This document shows positions 41,916 through 50,076 of a stretch of 61,829 nt of DNA, piece by piece. The stretch covers positions 1 through 61,829 of IMG/VR virus record IMGVR_UViG_3300011114_000316, one strand, 5' to 3'. Numbering within the stretch: the stretch's first letter is position 1; the number at the start of each line of letters is the position of its first letter. This DNA is from a virus. The translations under genes and the position numbers were made by a program. The notes under the pieces are model-generated. The model worked only from the letters and a program-made list of their open reading frames with translations. It had not been told where the DNA came from and searched no databases.

Positions 41916-44306
41916 TTACCTCGCTTTGGATTGTGTAAGCATCTTTATCATTTCAAGCTGTGTCTTCTGTTCTTGTTGCTGAGCTTTGGTCTGCATCGCA
42001 GAACCTTCTTTCTGCGCTTCAACAACTACTTTCTGCTCTTCAATGCTCAACTTACGGTTAGCCAATTCAATGTCGGCTTGATCTTTAGCAGCTTTCCGTT
42101 GAACTTCGCTTTGTTTAATGGCCAGTTCCTGCTGCTGCATTTGAACAACCGGGTCTTGCGCCATCTGCTGAGCTTGTTGCTGCGCCGCTTGGGCTTGATG
42201 CATTTGTGTAAGCTGCGCCCCTGCCTGAGCCATGAGCCTAGAAACAGCAACTTCCAACTCCTCCGGAATTTCTTCATTTGGAGCCGGCAACGTAACGCCC
42301 AGCCTTTCTTCAAGCTGTTTTCTATAAACAAACCCTAAGTGCTCTGCTAAGTGGGCCTGCAGAGAACTCATAATTTGTTGTGCCATGGGATTCTGACCAA
42401 TAGCCTGCGCAATCATTGGATCTTGCATAAACGATTGATGCGCCGCCATGTGCGCTTCGTGATCCTGGTACATAAACGCTTTCATAGGTTTACCTACCAA
42501 CGCGCCCATGTTTTCGGACATCGGATCACGCGGCTTCTGATCTTCCGCCAACGGTACAACTTTGTCCGCGTTTCTAATTCCTAGCGTCTCTAACATTTGC
42601 CTGTGTAGATACGGTAGGTCATAAATCTGCGGGGCGCTCTGTGCCATTTGAAAAGCGGCTTGATACTGCACAACCCGCTGCGCCATGGTCGTGGCATTAG
42701 GATCAGAAACAGGGATTACTTCAACTACCGCATAATCCTCTGCTCGAGCGCGACGATCTACACCTTCTGGAATGTAGTCATACGGTTCATTTGCATAGTC
42801 AGCAATGATTTCCTTTAGAAGCTTAAACTCCTGCTTCATTGAGAAATGTACCCGCGCCTGCACTGCGGCCATCGGCTTAAGCGTACGTTCCAACAACGCC
42901 AACGTCGTACCCACCGGAGCTTGCGACGACATGTCACTAATGTTCATGTCGCTAATCGCACCCAGCCTTCTACCTTCCTGAGTAATCTTCTCCAACAACC
43001 CAGCCAACACTTGACTTGGCTCTTTGTACGGGAGCGTCATAATGTTGTCCCGCACAGTACCGCTCGGGACATCTACGTCTCTAAACTCGCCCGGAGCAAT
43101 AGGAGTGTCATCCCCCTTAATCCTCAATCCACGAGCCTTAAGACCTCCTGGAAGATTTGAAAGAGTGCCAGCGTCAACGAGCTGGCGAATGATAGAAGTA
43201 CCCGCTCTGGCATACCCGCCAATAATGTGAATGAGACCCAATCCATAAAACCCAAACCCCGGTACATATATGTAATGAACAAAATGCTGCCGCTTTAGTT
43301 GCCGCTCATCATTCGGATCCCAATTCCTCCGAATCGACAACACTTCATTCGTGCCCTTCACCACCGTAATTACATACGGCTTGGGCAAATCATCCTCGTC
43401 GTCAATCCCACGCACATTCGTGTACGTATGAATCTCATACAACGCAAACCTGTCATCAGAAGTTAGCGTGTACCCACCTTCTTCGGCTTTTTTCTTCTCT
43501 ATGTCAGAGAAGTATTCAATCGGCTCACCCAACTCAACATCACGATAAAACCCATCGGCCTGCAGCTTGCGCAGTTCCGTCTTGGTTTTCCGCATCATGT
43601 GAGTTACACGCTCCGCCGTGTCAATGTGCGAAGCGCCATACGGGACAATCATGTCCTCAGCCGAGATATACAACGACACCTGCCGCCTCAAAATCGGGTC
43701 GTAGTACACCTTTTTAAACGCTGAACCCGCAAGGCCCAGGCTGTAAAGCATCCTTTCATGCTCTGACCGATACTCAACCATCCTTTCAGTCAGCTGATAA
43801 TTCATGTCCGCCTTCACCCGATTGGCAGACTCTTCCTTCTCTTTGGTTATCTCTCCAATAATCTTGGACTTAACCGGCCCCTGCGCCGGAAAAGTCTCAC
43901 TCATCGTCTCAGCCTGAAACCTAATCACCGCTTCAGCCAAAACCGTGGAATAAACACCGCACGCGTCATCCCAAGGCTCAGTCCGGTCCTCATACTTAAA
44001 CCCAAGAACCTCTAAACCTTTTACATATGTATCTGCCCACTCTTTTCGCGCATTTAAATCCGCTTCGACTAACTCAACCATGTCAGACGCTAATGTTTGC
44101 AAATCCCCTTCATCCAGGAATTCCGCCAAATTCGCATCAAAATCATCAACGTCCATCTCGTCCGGCATAAGAGTAATCTCCATACTCCCATCCGATAACG
44201 TCACTGAATCCGGATTCTCAATCTCAATCTCTAATGCCGGCTCCATCGTTTCCATAATCCCCACCGGAGCAGCATAAAGACCTTTGTCTACCAAGTTCGT
44301 CGCCAT
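41916..44306 (-). CDS. Portal protein
   Basis: A 796-residue portal. Visible segments: RTEPWDDACGVYSTVLAEAV, RFQAETMSETFPAQGPVKSK, HERMLYSLGLAGSAFKKVYY, ISAEDMIVPYGASHIDTAER, FGFYGLGLIHIIGGYARAGT and PPVG-like SDMSSQAPVGTTLALLERTL. These are typical of large portals of the SU10/N4-like kind. The C-terminal 130 residues are Gln-rich coiled coil (AQAAQQQAQQMAQDPVVQMQ). It forms the DNA-entry ring with the terminase encoded upstream. Confidence 0.9.
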   Translation of the reverse strand: MATNLVDKGLYAAPVGIMETMEPALEIEIENPDSVTLSDGSMEITLMPDEMDVDDFDANLAEFLDEGDLQTLASDMVELVEADLNARKEWADTYVKGLEVLGFKYEDRTEPWDDACGVYSTVLAEAVIRFQAETMSETFPAQGPVKSKIIGEITKEKEESANRVKADMNYQLTERMVEYRSEHERMLYSLGLAGSAFKKVYYDPILRRQVSLYISAEDMIVPYGASHIDTAERVTHMMRKTKTELRKLQADGFYRDVELGEPIEYFSDIEKKKAEEGGYTLTSDDRFALYEIHTYTNVRGIDDEDDLPKPYVITVVKGTNEVLSIRRNWDPNDERQLKRQHFVHYIYVPGFGFYGLGLIHIIGGYARAGTSIIRQLVDAGTLSNLPGGLKARGLRIKGDDTPIAPGEFRDVDVPSGTVRDNIMTLPYKEPSQVLAGLLEKITQEGRRLGAISDMNISDMSSQAPVGTTLALLERTLKPMAAVQARVHFSMKQEFKLLKEIIADYANEPYDYIPEGVDRRARAEDYAVVEVIPVSDPNATTMAQRVVQYQAAFQMAQSAPQIYDLPYLHRQMLETLGIRNADKVVPLAEDQKPRDPMSENMGALVGKPMKAFMYQDHEAHMAAHQSFMQDPMIAQAIGQNPMAQQIMSSLQAHLAEHLGFVYRKQLEERLGVTLPAPNEEIPEELEVAVSRLMAQAGAQLTQMHQAQAAQQQAQQMAQDPVVQMQQQELAIKQSEVQRKAAKDQADIELANRKLSIEEQKVVVEAQKEGSAMQTKAQQQEQKTQLEMIKMLTQSKAR

Positions 44307-44314
44307 GTTGACCT

Positions 44315-45802
44315 CTAGTAGTAAGCTTTGCGCCTACGAAAATACATCTGTTCCTCGGGTTCGTCAGAATCTAATCTGACAAATCCACCCGACCGAAACC
44401 GAATCAGCGCCTGCGTCGTCGAATCCACTAAGTCATCATGCGGCGCATTCGGAAACGCAGCCATCTGCTCTATCAATTCATCCGCCCACCGTGCTTCTGG
44501 CGCCCACACTTTACCCGACTTGAATAGATCCGTCACCGAGTTCATCCGCACAAACTTGTCATTCCCCCTCACCGGCGTGTACTCACTCACCGCTATACCC
44601 ATCCGCCTTAATTCAAATATCAACGGACTCCCCGCGGCCTTCGCTTCCACAATACAAGCATCAGGCTCCCACTCCTTATACTTCTCAAACGCCCTCTGCT
44701 TTAACTCCGGAAACTCTAACCTCTCCTGATACGCATCTAACAAAATAATATTTGGCTCAACCTCATCCTTGTAAAACACCCCCCACGTCGTACACGCAGA
44801 ATAGTCACTCCTCTCATTCTTCGTAAACGCCGTGTCCCAACTCTGTATCAAAAACTCACAAGGCGGCGGCTTCTCCTTATCCCACCTCTTCCACCACTCC
44901 CTCTTTACTAACGCCCCCTCTTCCCCAGTCGGCGTCTGCTGATACTGCGCATTCCACTTCGTCGGACCAACCTCTTCCCTTAACGCCTCTAACTCCTCAA
45001 TACTCCAAAACTCCGGCCACAACGGATTCCCACTCGGCATAATCGCCGGCAACTCAATTACTTCCCACTCATCCGTCTTATCCCGGTTCTGCGCATCCTT
45101 AATAATCCGACCCGTCAGATCTCTTTCTGACCAACGAGTCATCACCACCACAATCGCAGCCCCAGGCTGCAACCTTTGCCGGGGTCCAGACGTGTACCAC
45201 TCATACACACTGTCAAATACTTCCGGGTTGTGCGACGCTAACCTCGCCTCCTGCTCACTATGCGGATCATCAATAATCAATAAATCCGCACCCTTACCCG
45301 TTACCGTGCCCCCCACACCTATAGCGAAGTACTCCCCACCCTTATTCGTCGCCCACCTACCAGCAGCTTTACTGTCCTGCCTCAAAGACACCCCAGGAAA
45401 CACTCGCGCGTACTGCTCACTTCCCACTAAGTTCCTTACTTTCCTACCAAACCCAACCGCCAAGTCCGCCGTGTTCGATGTCTGAATCACCTTCTTGTGC
45501 GGAAACCTACCCAGAAACCAACTCGGCAATAAAAAACTAGCAAACTCACTCTTCGTATGCCGCGGAGCCATATTGATAATCAATCGCTTTAACTTCCCCT
45601 CCGCTATCTCCTCAAACTTCTTCGCCATCAACGCATGGTGCCGCCCATTCACAAACCCAGGCCACACCACCTTCACATACTCCATAAACTTACCCTGCGC
45701 CTTCTCCCTCTCTAACGCATTCCTATACTCCTCCACCTGCTCTAACAACTTCTGATACTCAGCAGGATCTAACTGCTCAATCAATTTCTCTAATTGTTGC
45801 AC
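44315..45802 (-). CDS. terL: Terminase large subunit
   Basis: A 495-residue packaging motor with a GTG start. ATPase: Walker A variant APRHTKSE (79-86), Walker B LLIIDDP (174-180), coupling motif MTRWSERD (221-228). Nuclease: first Asp in QSWDTAFTK (D323), Glu in DACIVEAKAAGS (E386), last Asp in NAPHDDLVDS (456-457). It cuts concatemers and pumps DNA through the portal encoded next. Its codons favour G-ending forms more than most late genes. Confidence 0.95.
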   Translation of the reverse strand: MQQLEKLIEQLDPAEYQKLLEQVEEYRNALEREKAQGKFMEYVKVVWPGFVNGRHHALMAKKFEEIAEGKLKRLIINMAPRHTKSEFASFLLPSWFLGRFPHKKVIQTSNTADLAVGFGRKVRNLVGSEQYARVFPGVSLRQDSKAAGRWATNKGGEYFAIGVGGTVTGKGADLLIIDDPHSEQEARLASHNPEVFDSVYEWYTSGPRQRLQPGAAIVVVMTRWSERDLTGRIIKDAQNRDKTDEWEVIELPAIMPSGNPLWPEFWSIEELEALREEVGPTKWNAQYQQTPTGEEGALVKREWWKRWDKEKPPPCEFLIQSWDTAFTKNERSDYSACTTWGVFYKDEVEPNIILLDAYQERLEFPELKQRAFEKYKEWEPDACIVEAKAAGSPLIFELRRMGIAVSEYTPVRGNDKFVRMNSVTDLFKSGKVWAPEARWADELIEQMAAFPNAPHDDLVDSTTQALIRFRSGGFVRLDSDEPEEQMYFRRRKAYY

Positions 45803-45865
45803 TGCAACCTACTCTCAAAGGTGCCAAAAAATACGGGCTTTTATCTCAACCAATGTTGCGCCGCA

Positions 45866-46102
45866 TCATTCCAAATTCTTAAAGTTGATATACACCGGCC
45901 TAATCGTCCTTCCCAGCTTCCTAACCTTCTTCAATACCCCCAACTCCACCAACCTATCCACCAACCTCTGCGTATTCTTCATCCCCATCTTCCCCCTCAA
46001 ATACGCAATCTCCCTCACCGTAGGACTAAATCCATACCGCTTCCAAAACTCATCCACTATCAAAAACACCTCTTTCTGCGCCGGACTCACTATCCTCTCC
46101 AT
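45866..46102 (-). CDS. LexA-like winged-helix DNA-binding protein
   Basis: A 78-residue protein from ATG 46102, chosen because AAAGGG stands 5-6 bases upstream; in-frame starts at 46171 and GTG 46249 would add up to 49 residues without homology. The body matches the LexA N-terminal domain: SPAQKEVFLIVDEFWKRYGF, then SPTVREIAYLRGKMGMKNTQ, then RLVDRLVELGVLKKV. There is no protease domain. It lies between the two terminase genes and may regulate late genes or recognise packaging DNA. Confidence 0.75.
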   Translation of the reverse strand: MERIVSPAQKEVFLIVDEFWKRYGFSPTVREIAYLRGKMGMKNTQRLVDRLVELGVLKKVRKLGRTIRPVYINFKNLE

Positions 46103-46229
46103 ACACCCTTTATAACTACCCCCCTGCCTCATCCCAACATTTACCCTTACCCGCTTTACATAATCCTTCATTTCTGTGCATAACCTGTGGATAACTACCC
46201 CAAAAGTGGAAATATTTCCACCCCCCACC

Positions 46230-46958
46230 CTATTTTTCACCCAAAACACTAGGGGGGGGTTCCGTATCCACAGGGGGTGGGGTCGCGCTAGCTAGCTTTT
46301 GCGATTCGTCAGAAATTTGTGAGTCACTGTTATTTGATGACTCACTGTGGGGATTACTATGTATTGAGCCACGGTGCGTCACGACCGCGTCGGGGGCCTC
46401 CCCACCGTGGTGGGGTCCAGCTAGCTCTGTTAGCAGGGCCTCAGCATCGCTGTTGCCGCTCTCATCGACGGTGCGCATCATGGCTTTCAACTGATTCAGT
46501 AGCTCTAGCTTGGCGTCATCGCTCTTCTTGATGACAGTAGTCTCGGTCCGATGTGTGAAAGCACTCACTTCCGTTATGGTGCCCAGAACCCGGACAGCTT
46601 GGACTCGGACCGCGGGCGCGACATCCGGATCGAGGATGGTCTGAGTCAGGGTTTGGACGATCAAAGCTCGCAAAGCCGCAGGGGTTCGATACTCCTGTGC
46701 CTCCAGTGCCGACTTGTACGCTTCGATTTCACGGGCCACGCCTGGGTGAGCCGCGAGAGCATAGGGTTCGTTGCGTAGTGTTGATGGTGCTGCCTTGGCC
46801 TTGTAGCTCTTCCTGTATGCCTCAGCCTTTGTTGCTCCCTTTGCTACTTCCCGTGCGAACTTGCGTTGTTTCGGTGTGAGTTCTTTAGATGCTGCTGCCC
46901 CTAGCAGTGCTGCGTCAGGGATTGTGTCTAGTGCTTCTATTACCTGTGACCGTTTCAT
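46230..46958 (-). CDS. terS: Terminase small subunit
   Basis: A 242-residue protein from ATG 46958 (GAAGGG about 9 bases upstream); a start 14 codons earlier is possible. LTPKQRKFAREVAKGATKAE and AYRKSYKAKAAPSTLRNEPY form the DNA-binding helix-turn-helix of phage small terminases, followed by a coiled coil. The C-terminal 80 residues are Ser/Asn/Pro-rich and disordered. It selects the packaging site. The gene is the first of the leftward late region. Confidence 0.8.
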   Translation of the reverse strand: MKRSQVIEALDTIPDAALLGAAASKELTPKQRKFAREVAKGATKAEAYRKSYKAKAAPSTLRNEPYALAAHPGVAREIEAYKSALEAQEYRTPAALRALIVQTLTQTILDPDVAPAVRVQAVRVLGTITEVSAFTHRTETTVIKKSDDAKLELLNQLKAMMRTVDESGNSDAEALLTELAGPHHGGEAPDAVVTHRGSIHSNPHSESSNNSDSQISDESQKLASATPPPVDTEPPPSVLGEK

Positions 46959-46984
46959 GCTGATGCCCTTCGGGCTGAGGAAAA

Positions 46985-47015
46985 GGGTGGGGTACATCAT
47001 AGCCCTACCCTATCG
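46985..47015 (-). promoter_or_regulatory. Candidate late promoter, leftward
   Basis: On the minus strand TGGACA is followed after 18 bases by TATGAT, ending about 30 bases before the small-terminase start. It is a reasonable sigma70-like match and would start the late transcript. This is prediction only. Confidence 0.4.
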
Positions 47016-47068
47016 CCCCTGTCCAACGGGTTAAAAAATATCATGGCCAAAAGTGCCCAAAAACCCCC

Positions 47069-47097
47069 TTGACAAGTTTAGAGTCGGGTCTCCCTCA
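47069..47097 (+). promoter_or_regulatory. Candidate promoter of the GC-rich island
   Basis: A perfect -35 TTGACA (47069-47074) stands upstream of the first island gene, in the gap between divergent transcription units. No good -10 hexamer lies 16-18 bases downstream, so activity may need an activator or the match may be chance. Confidence 0.3.
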
Positions 47098-47114
47098 ACC
47101 AACAGGAGCACACG

Positions 47115-47309
47115 ATGAAACGACTAACACGGTGGCTACAGCCCTACAGAGTAATCGCAGTGGACGGATCCCTCGGAGTCTGGGAGCGCTGGACACACCG
47201 CGCCTGGACACTCGATGACGCGCTGGCCTGGGCTCGCTGCTACCCCGCTGACGCCGTGATCATCATCACCACCCGCACTGGCCGCATCGTGGCCGCACGA
47301 GGAATCTGA
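47115..47309 (+). CDS. Hypothetical small protein, first island gene
   Basis: A 64-residue protein with ACAGGAGCAC just upstream of ATG 47115. It is rich in Trp and Arg (RLTRWLQPYRVIAVDGSLGV; WERWTHRAWTLDDALAWARC). It has one Ile-rich strand (AVIIITTRTGRIV). I do not recognise it. The GC-rich codons (CTGG, GCC, ACC) mark the start of a block that differs from its surroundings. Confidence 0.6.
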   Translation: MKRLTRWLQPYRVIAVDGSLGVWERWTHRAWTLDDALAWARCYPADAVIIITTRTGRIVAARGI

Positions 47310-47311
47310 CC

Positions 47312-47905
47312 ATGACACTCACCGTTCTCAACCGCAAGGGGATCCCCATGACCGACGATCAATTACACGCCGCTGCCCACAACATGGCTCGCATCGGCGG
47401 AGGATTTGCTAACGCCATCGCCACCGCCTACTTCCGCGCCGACTCGGACAACAAGGCCAAGCTGCTGCTGACCTTCGGCGACCTGTTCTCCCGTCACGCA
47501 CTGGAGACGGACGAGACGATCCGCGACGTGGTGAAGCAAATCCGCGAGCGCGCCAACGGACCCTGGTACGCCGTGGGCTGGGACCTAATCGCCGAGACGA
47601 TGAGCGACGAAACCCTGGAACGCTGGGTACAGAGTTACGGCACCCTTGCTGCAACCTGGGAGGCCCTGGCCAATGCCTACAACCTGCCCTCGATCCTCAA
47701 CGGCGCCTGGGCGGTTCGCACGTCGGACACAGACGGACAGACGGTCCGGCAGTACAACCGCCTGGAAGAGGCCATCGCTCGCTACGGCGAAATGGCCGGA
47801 GAGACGCCAACGGATGCGCAAATTGATGCCCTGCTGGAAGGCCGTCTCGACGAGGTTGTCGCAGTGTCCGACTACGGCACCGGCGTGGTCCTGTACCGAA
47901 TCTAA
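47312..47905 (+). CDS. Hypothetical island protein
   Basis: A 197-residue protein. ATG 47312 has GAGGA upstream; ATG 47348 with GGGG upstream is an alternative that would remove 12 residues. Helical segments AHNMARIGGGFANAIATAYF and LLLTFGDLFSRHALETDETI are followed by WEALANAYNLPSILNGAWAV. There is no catalytic motif and no family I can name. A tetraloop hairpin follows its stop codon. Confidence 0.65.
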   Translation: MTLTVLNRKGIPMTDDQLHAAAHNMARIGGGFANAIATAYFRADSDNKAKLLLTFGDLFSRHALETDETIRDVVKQIRERANGPWYAVGWDLIAETMSDETLERWVQSYGTLAATWEALANAYNLPSILNGAWAVRTSDTDGQTVRQYNRLEEAIARYGEMAGETPTDAQIDALLEGRLDEVVAVSDYGTGVVLYRI

Positions 47906-47911
47906 ACCCCT

Positions 47912-47927
47912 GGGGCCTACGGGCCCC
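47912..47927 (+). promoter_or_regulatory. Intercistronic hairpin with UACG tetraloop
   Basis: GGGGCC-TACG-GGCCCC: a 6-bp all-GC stem with a UNCG-type loop, six bases after the stop of the upstream gene and just before CGCAACCTGGAG, the ribosome-binding region of the next gene. No U-tract follows. It probably stabilises mRNA ends or spaces translation. Confidence 0.75.
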
Positions 47928-47946
47928 GCAACCTGGAGAAGCAACC

Positions 47947-48393
47947 ATGATCGACCTGAACACCATCCTCAACACCGCCCTGACCCAGGCCCTCAACGAG
48001 GCCCTCAAGCCGCTGCTGGAGCGCATCGCCACCATCGAATCAAGTGTGCAGCACCTGGATGTCTGGAGCACAAGCACCGGCAACGTGATGACCGACCGTC
48101 TCACCGCTCTGGAAGCGCGCGTGATGGCCACCACCGATCCAGGCAGCCTGGATGCAATCTGCCACCGCCTGGACACCCTAGAGGCCCGAGAAGGCACGGT
48201 GGAAGACCTGGAAGACACCATCGATGAACGGATCGGCACCTTCCTCGACAACGATGACTTGACGAGCCGGATCGACGTTGACGGACTAGACCTGCACCGC
48301 GCAATCGAGGAGGCCCTGGACGGAATGGACCTGACCGACATTGTCAGTGCTACGGTTCGTGACCTGCTGGCTGACGCTCGCATCACCCTCTAA
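47947..48393 (+). CDS. Coiled-coil island protein
   Basis: A 148-residue acidic protein with CTGGAG 9 bases before ATG. It is nearly all helix (NTALTQALNEALKPLLERIA; TDRLTALEARVMATTDPGSL; RLDTLEAREGTVEDLEDTID). Its heptad-like pattern suggests an oligomer. No enzyme motif is visible and the role is unknown. Confidence 0.65.
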   Translation: MIDLNTILNTALTQALNEALKPLLERIATIESSVQHLDVWSTSTGNVMTDRLTALEARVMATTDPGSLDAICHRLDTLEAREGTVEDLEDTIDERIGTFLDNDDLTSRIDVDGLDLHRAIEEALDGMDLTDIVSATVRDLLADARITL

Positions 48394-48399
48394 CCCCAT

Positions 48400-48415
48400 G
48401 GGGCCCTCGGGCCCC
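48400..48415 (+). promoter_or_regulatory. Intercistronic hairpin with CUCG loop
   Basis: GGGGCC-CTCG-GGCCCC, again right after a stop codon and followed by CGCAACCTGGAG. It shares 18 bases (GGGCCCCGCAACCTGGAG) with the hairpin region at 47921-47938, so stem and ribosome-binding site were probably copied together. Confidence 0.75.
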
Positions 48416-48432
48416 GCAACCTGGAGCACATC

Positions 48433-48612
48433 ATGTCCGACCTGAACCCCTACCGCATCGCCCTGTTTTCCGAGCGTCCAACGATGGACGAGGCCCTCGA
48501 GTACGCCTACATGGTTGCACGGGCGAGCGACGAGCCCAATGCTGTGATCACCGCCATCCACGTTGTTCTCAACACTGCCATCCGCCTGACGGAGAAACCC
48601 TCATGCAACTGA
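48433..48612 (+). CDS. 59-residue island protein
   Basis: ATG 48433 has CTGGAG 7 bases upstream; the stop TGA is at 48610-48612 and overlaps the next gene by 10 bases. The protein reads MSDLNPYRIALFSERPTMDE, then ALEYAYMVARASDEPNAVIT and a helical end. It is just too short for common ORF cut-offs. The function is unknown. Confidence 0.6.
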   Translation: MSDLNPYRIALFSERPTMDEALEYAYMVARASDEPNAVITAIHVVLNTAIRLTEKPSCN

Positions 48613-48860
48613 CCTACCTGCAAGACCCTGGCCATGGCTGGATCGCCTGCCCCCTGCCCCTGGCACACGACCTGGGGATCGCCGCCCAGGTAAGCCGCTA
48701 CTCCTACCTGGATGGCGACACCCTGTGGCTCGAGGAGGATTGTGACGCTGGCCTTCTGATCGATGCCCTACGCGCTGCCGGCACACCCTACACCCTGGTG
48801 GCCCAGCATGTCCCCACAGACGCATACGTCCGGGCCCTGCCCCGCTGGAGAGCACGATGA
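48603..48860 (+). CDS. Hypothetical island protein
   Basis: An 85-residue protein, HGWIACPLPLAHDLGIAAQV and SRYSYLDGDTLWLEEDCDAG visible. The G-x-x-WLEED-CDAG-LL-ALRAAG layout looks like a small alpha-beta domain, repeated in phages and plasmids as a hypothetical. It overlaps the next gene by ATGA. The function is unknown. Confidence 0.6.
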   Translation: MQLTYLQDPGHGWIACPLPLAHDLGIAAQVSRYSYLDGDTLWLEEDCDAGLLIDALRAAGTPYTLVAQHVPTDAYVRALPRWRAR

Positions 48861-49144
48861 ACCAAGCCGGAACCATCAACTTCACCGCCGCCCTGCTGAC
48901 GCACGGATCCTGGGGTCACCGCGACCTGGGGATCCACCCCTCCAGCATGACCCTCTGGCTGGATGACAACCGCCGAACCGGCATGATCGAATGGGACATT
49001 CCTTCCCTGGGTGAATTCGAGAACATCGGCCTGTGGTTCGAGGATGGTGTCCTGGTGGACTACGACGGGGTGATGGCACTGCCCCGCGAGGCCATGGCCA
49101 TGCTGCGCGCCTACGGGTTTGTCGTGCCGGATGACATGGAATGA
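48857..49144 (+). CDS. Hypothetical island protein
   Basis: A 95-residue protein coupled to both neighbours by 4-bp overlaps. Segments FTAALLTHGSWGHRDLGIHP, RRTGMIEWDIPSLGEFENIG and DYDGVMALPREAMAMLRAYG are visible. It has a beta-rich centre with a helical end. No family is recognised. Confidence 0.6.
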   Translation: MNQAGTINFTAALLTHGSWGHRDLGIHPSSMTLWLDDNRRTGMIEWDIPSLGEFENIGLWFEDGVLVDYDGVMALPREAMAMLRAYGFVVPDDME

Positions 49145-49341
49145 CCGTATCCGCCCTCATCGAGGCGGTTCAGGCCGGAACCTACCGCATCCGTGCGGTG
49201 GGCTCCGGAGCCCCCTGGATCGAGCGTAAGACACGCCTGGGCTGGGTCCGTGCCCGAGCCCCCTCTCATGTCATACATACCGCCGCCCAACAACTGACAC
49301 CCCGCATCGACGGGGCAATCAAAACCTGGAGCAACACATGA
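49141..49341 (+). CDS. Hypothetical island protein
   Basis: A 66-residue protein coupled to both neighbours by ATGA overlaps. It is basic with SALIEAVQAGTYRIRAVGSG and RVRAPSH-like segments. The last codons with AACCTGGAGCAACACATGA form the ribosome-binding site and start of the next gene. The function is unknown. Confidence 0.55.
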   Translation: MTVSALIEAVQAGTYRIRAVGSGAPWIERKTRLGWVRARAPSHVIHTAAQQLTPRIDGAIKTWSNT

Positions 49342-50042
49342 CCGGATTCGTTTTTTACGATGGACCTAGCTCGATCAACGGAGCCCCCATCGTCGGTATC
49401 GCCACGATGGAATCCCGCAATGGCAAGACAGGCAACATGATCCAAACGTTCATCGTTCGCGCCGATCAACACCCGCTCGAGGCCCTGAGCACTGGTGCCG
49501 ACTCCGCGATCTGCGGAGACTGTGCGCTACGAGGATCACCCGACGAGCCCCGCCTGTGTTACGTCGATGTGGGCAAGTCTGTCTCGCAAGTATGGTCAGC
49601 CTGGGTCCGTGGTGCCTATCCCATGGCCACACCTGCCCAGGCCCGTGCCGCCGCCGCTGGGCGGAAGGTCCGGATGGGAGCCTACGGCGATCCGTTCGCT
49701 ATCCGCCGCTCAGCCTGGGATTGGCTAGCCGCCGCAGACGGATGGACAGGCTACACCCACCAGTGGCGACGGGCCAATGCCCAATGGCTCCGCGCCTTTG
49801 CCATGGCATCCGTCGATTCCCTGGCGGAATTGGAGATGGCGCAATCCCTGGGCTGGCGCACGTTCAGGGTTCGCTCCGCTGCCGATCATCTGGCCCCCCG
49901 CGAGGCCCCGTGCCCAGCATCGAAAGAGTCTGGACAACGGAAGCAGTGCATCGATTGCATGGCCTGTGATGGTGCCGACCGCCCAGGCAAGGCCAGCATG
50001 GTGATCGTTGCCCACGGGATCATGGCCAAATACTTCAACTGA
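49338..50042 (+). CDS. DUF7227-like conserved protein
   Basis: A 234-residue protein. Strong motifs: GNMIQTFIVRADQHPLEALS, ICGDCALRGSPDEPRLCYVD, MGAYGDPFAIRRSAWDWLA, GYTHQWRRANAQWLRAFAMA, GWRTFRVRSAADHLAPREAP and CPASKESGQRKQCIDCMACD. The eight or so conserved Cys suggest metal or Fe-S binding. The family is widespread in phages and plasmids but uncharacterised. It is the best conserved protein of the island and ends before a UUCG hairpin. Confidence 0.75.
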   Translation: MTGFVFYDGPSSINGAPIVGIATMESRNGKTGNMIQTFIVRADQHPLEALSTGADSAICGDCALRGSPDEPRLCYVDVGKSVSQVWSAWVRGAYPMATPAQARAAAAGRKVRMGAYGDPFAIRRSAWDWLAAADGWTGYTHQWRRANAQWLRAFAMASVDSLAELEMAQSLGWRTFRVRSAADHLAPREAPCPASKESGQRKQCIDCMACDGADRPGKASMVIVAHGIMAKYFN

Positions 50043-50048
50043 CCAACC

Positions 50049-50064
50049 GGGCCCTTCGGGGCCC
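50049..50064 (+). promoter_or_regulatory. Intercistronic hairpin with UUCG tetraloop
   Basis: GGGCCC-TTCG-GGGCCC: a 6-bp GC stem with the extra-stable UUCG loop, six bases after the stop of the DUF7227-like gene and followed by TTGGAG and ATG 50077. No U-tract follows. It is the third hairpin of this kind in the island. Confidence 0.8.
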
Positions 50065-50076
50065 TTGGAGACACTC

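Noticed and set aside
45794-46183. 129-residue plus-strand ORF rich in Pro/His/Leu
   Set aside because: Antisense shadow of the LexA-like gene, which has clear homology.
46249-46262. Frameshift site at the run of eight G at the end of the small terminase
   Set aside because: Both genes there end or start normally and no longer product would result.
47697-48386. 229-residue minus-strand ORF over the island
   Set aside because: Crosses three plus-strand genes with ribosome-binding sites and is Ser/Arg-rich, a typical shadow in GC-rich DNA.
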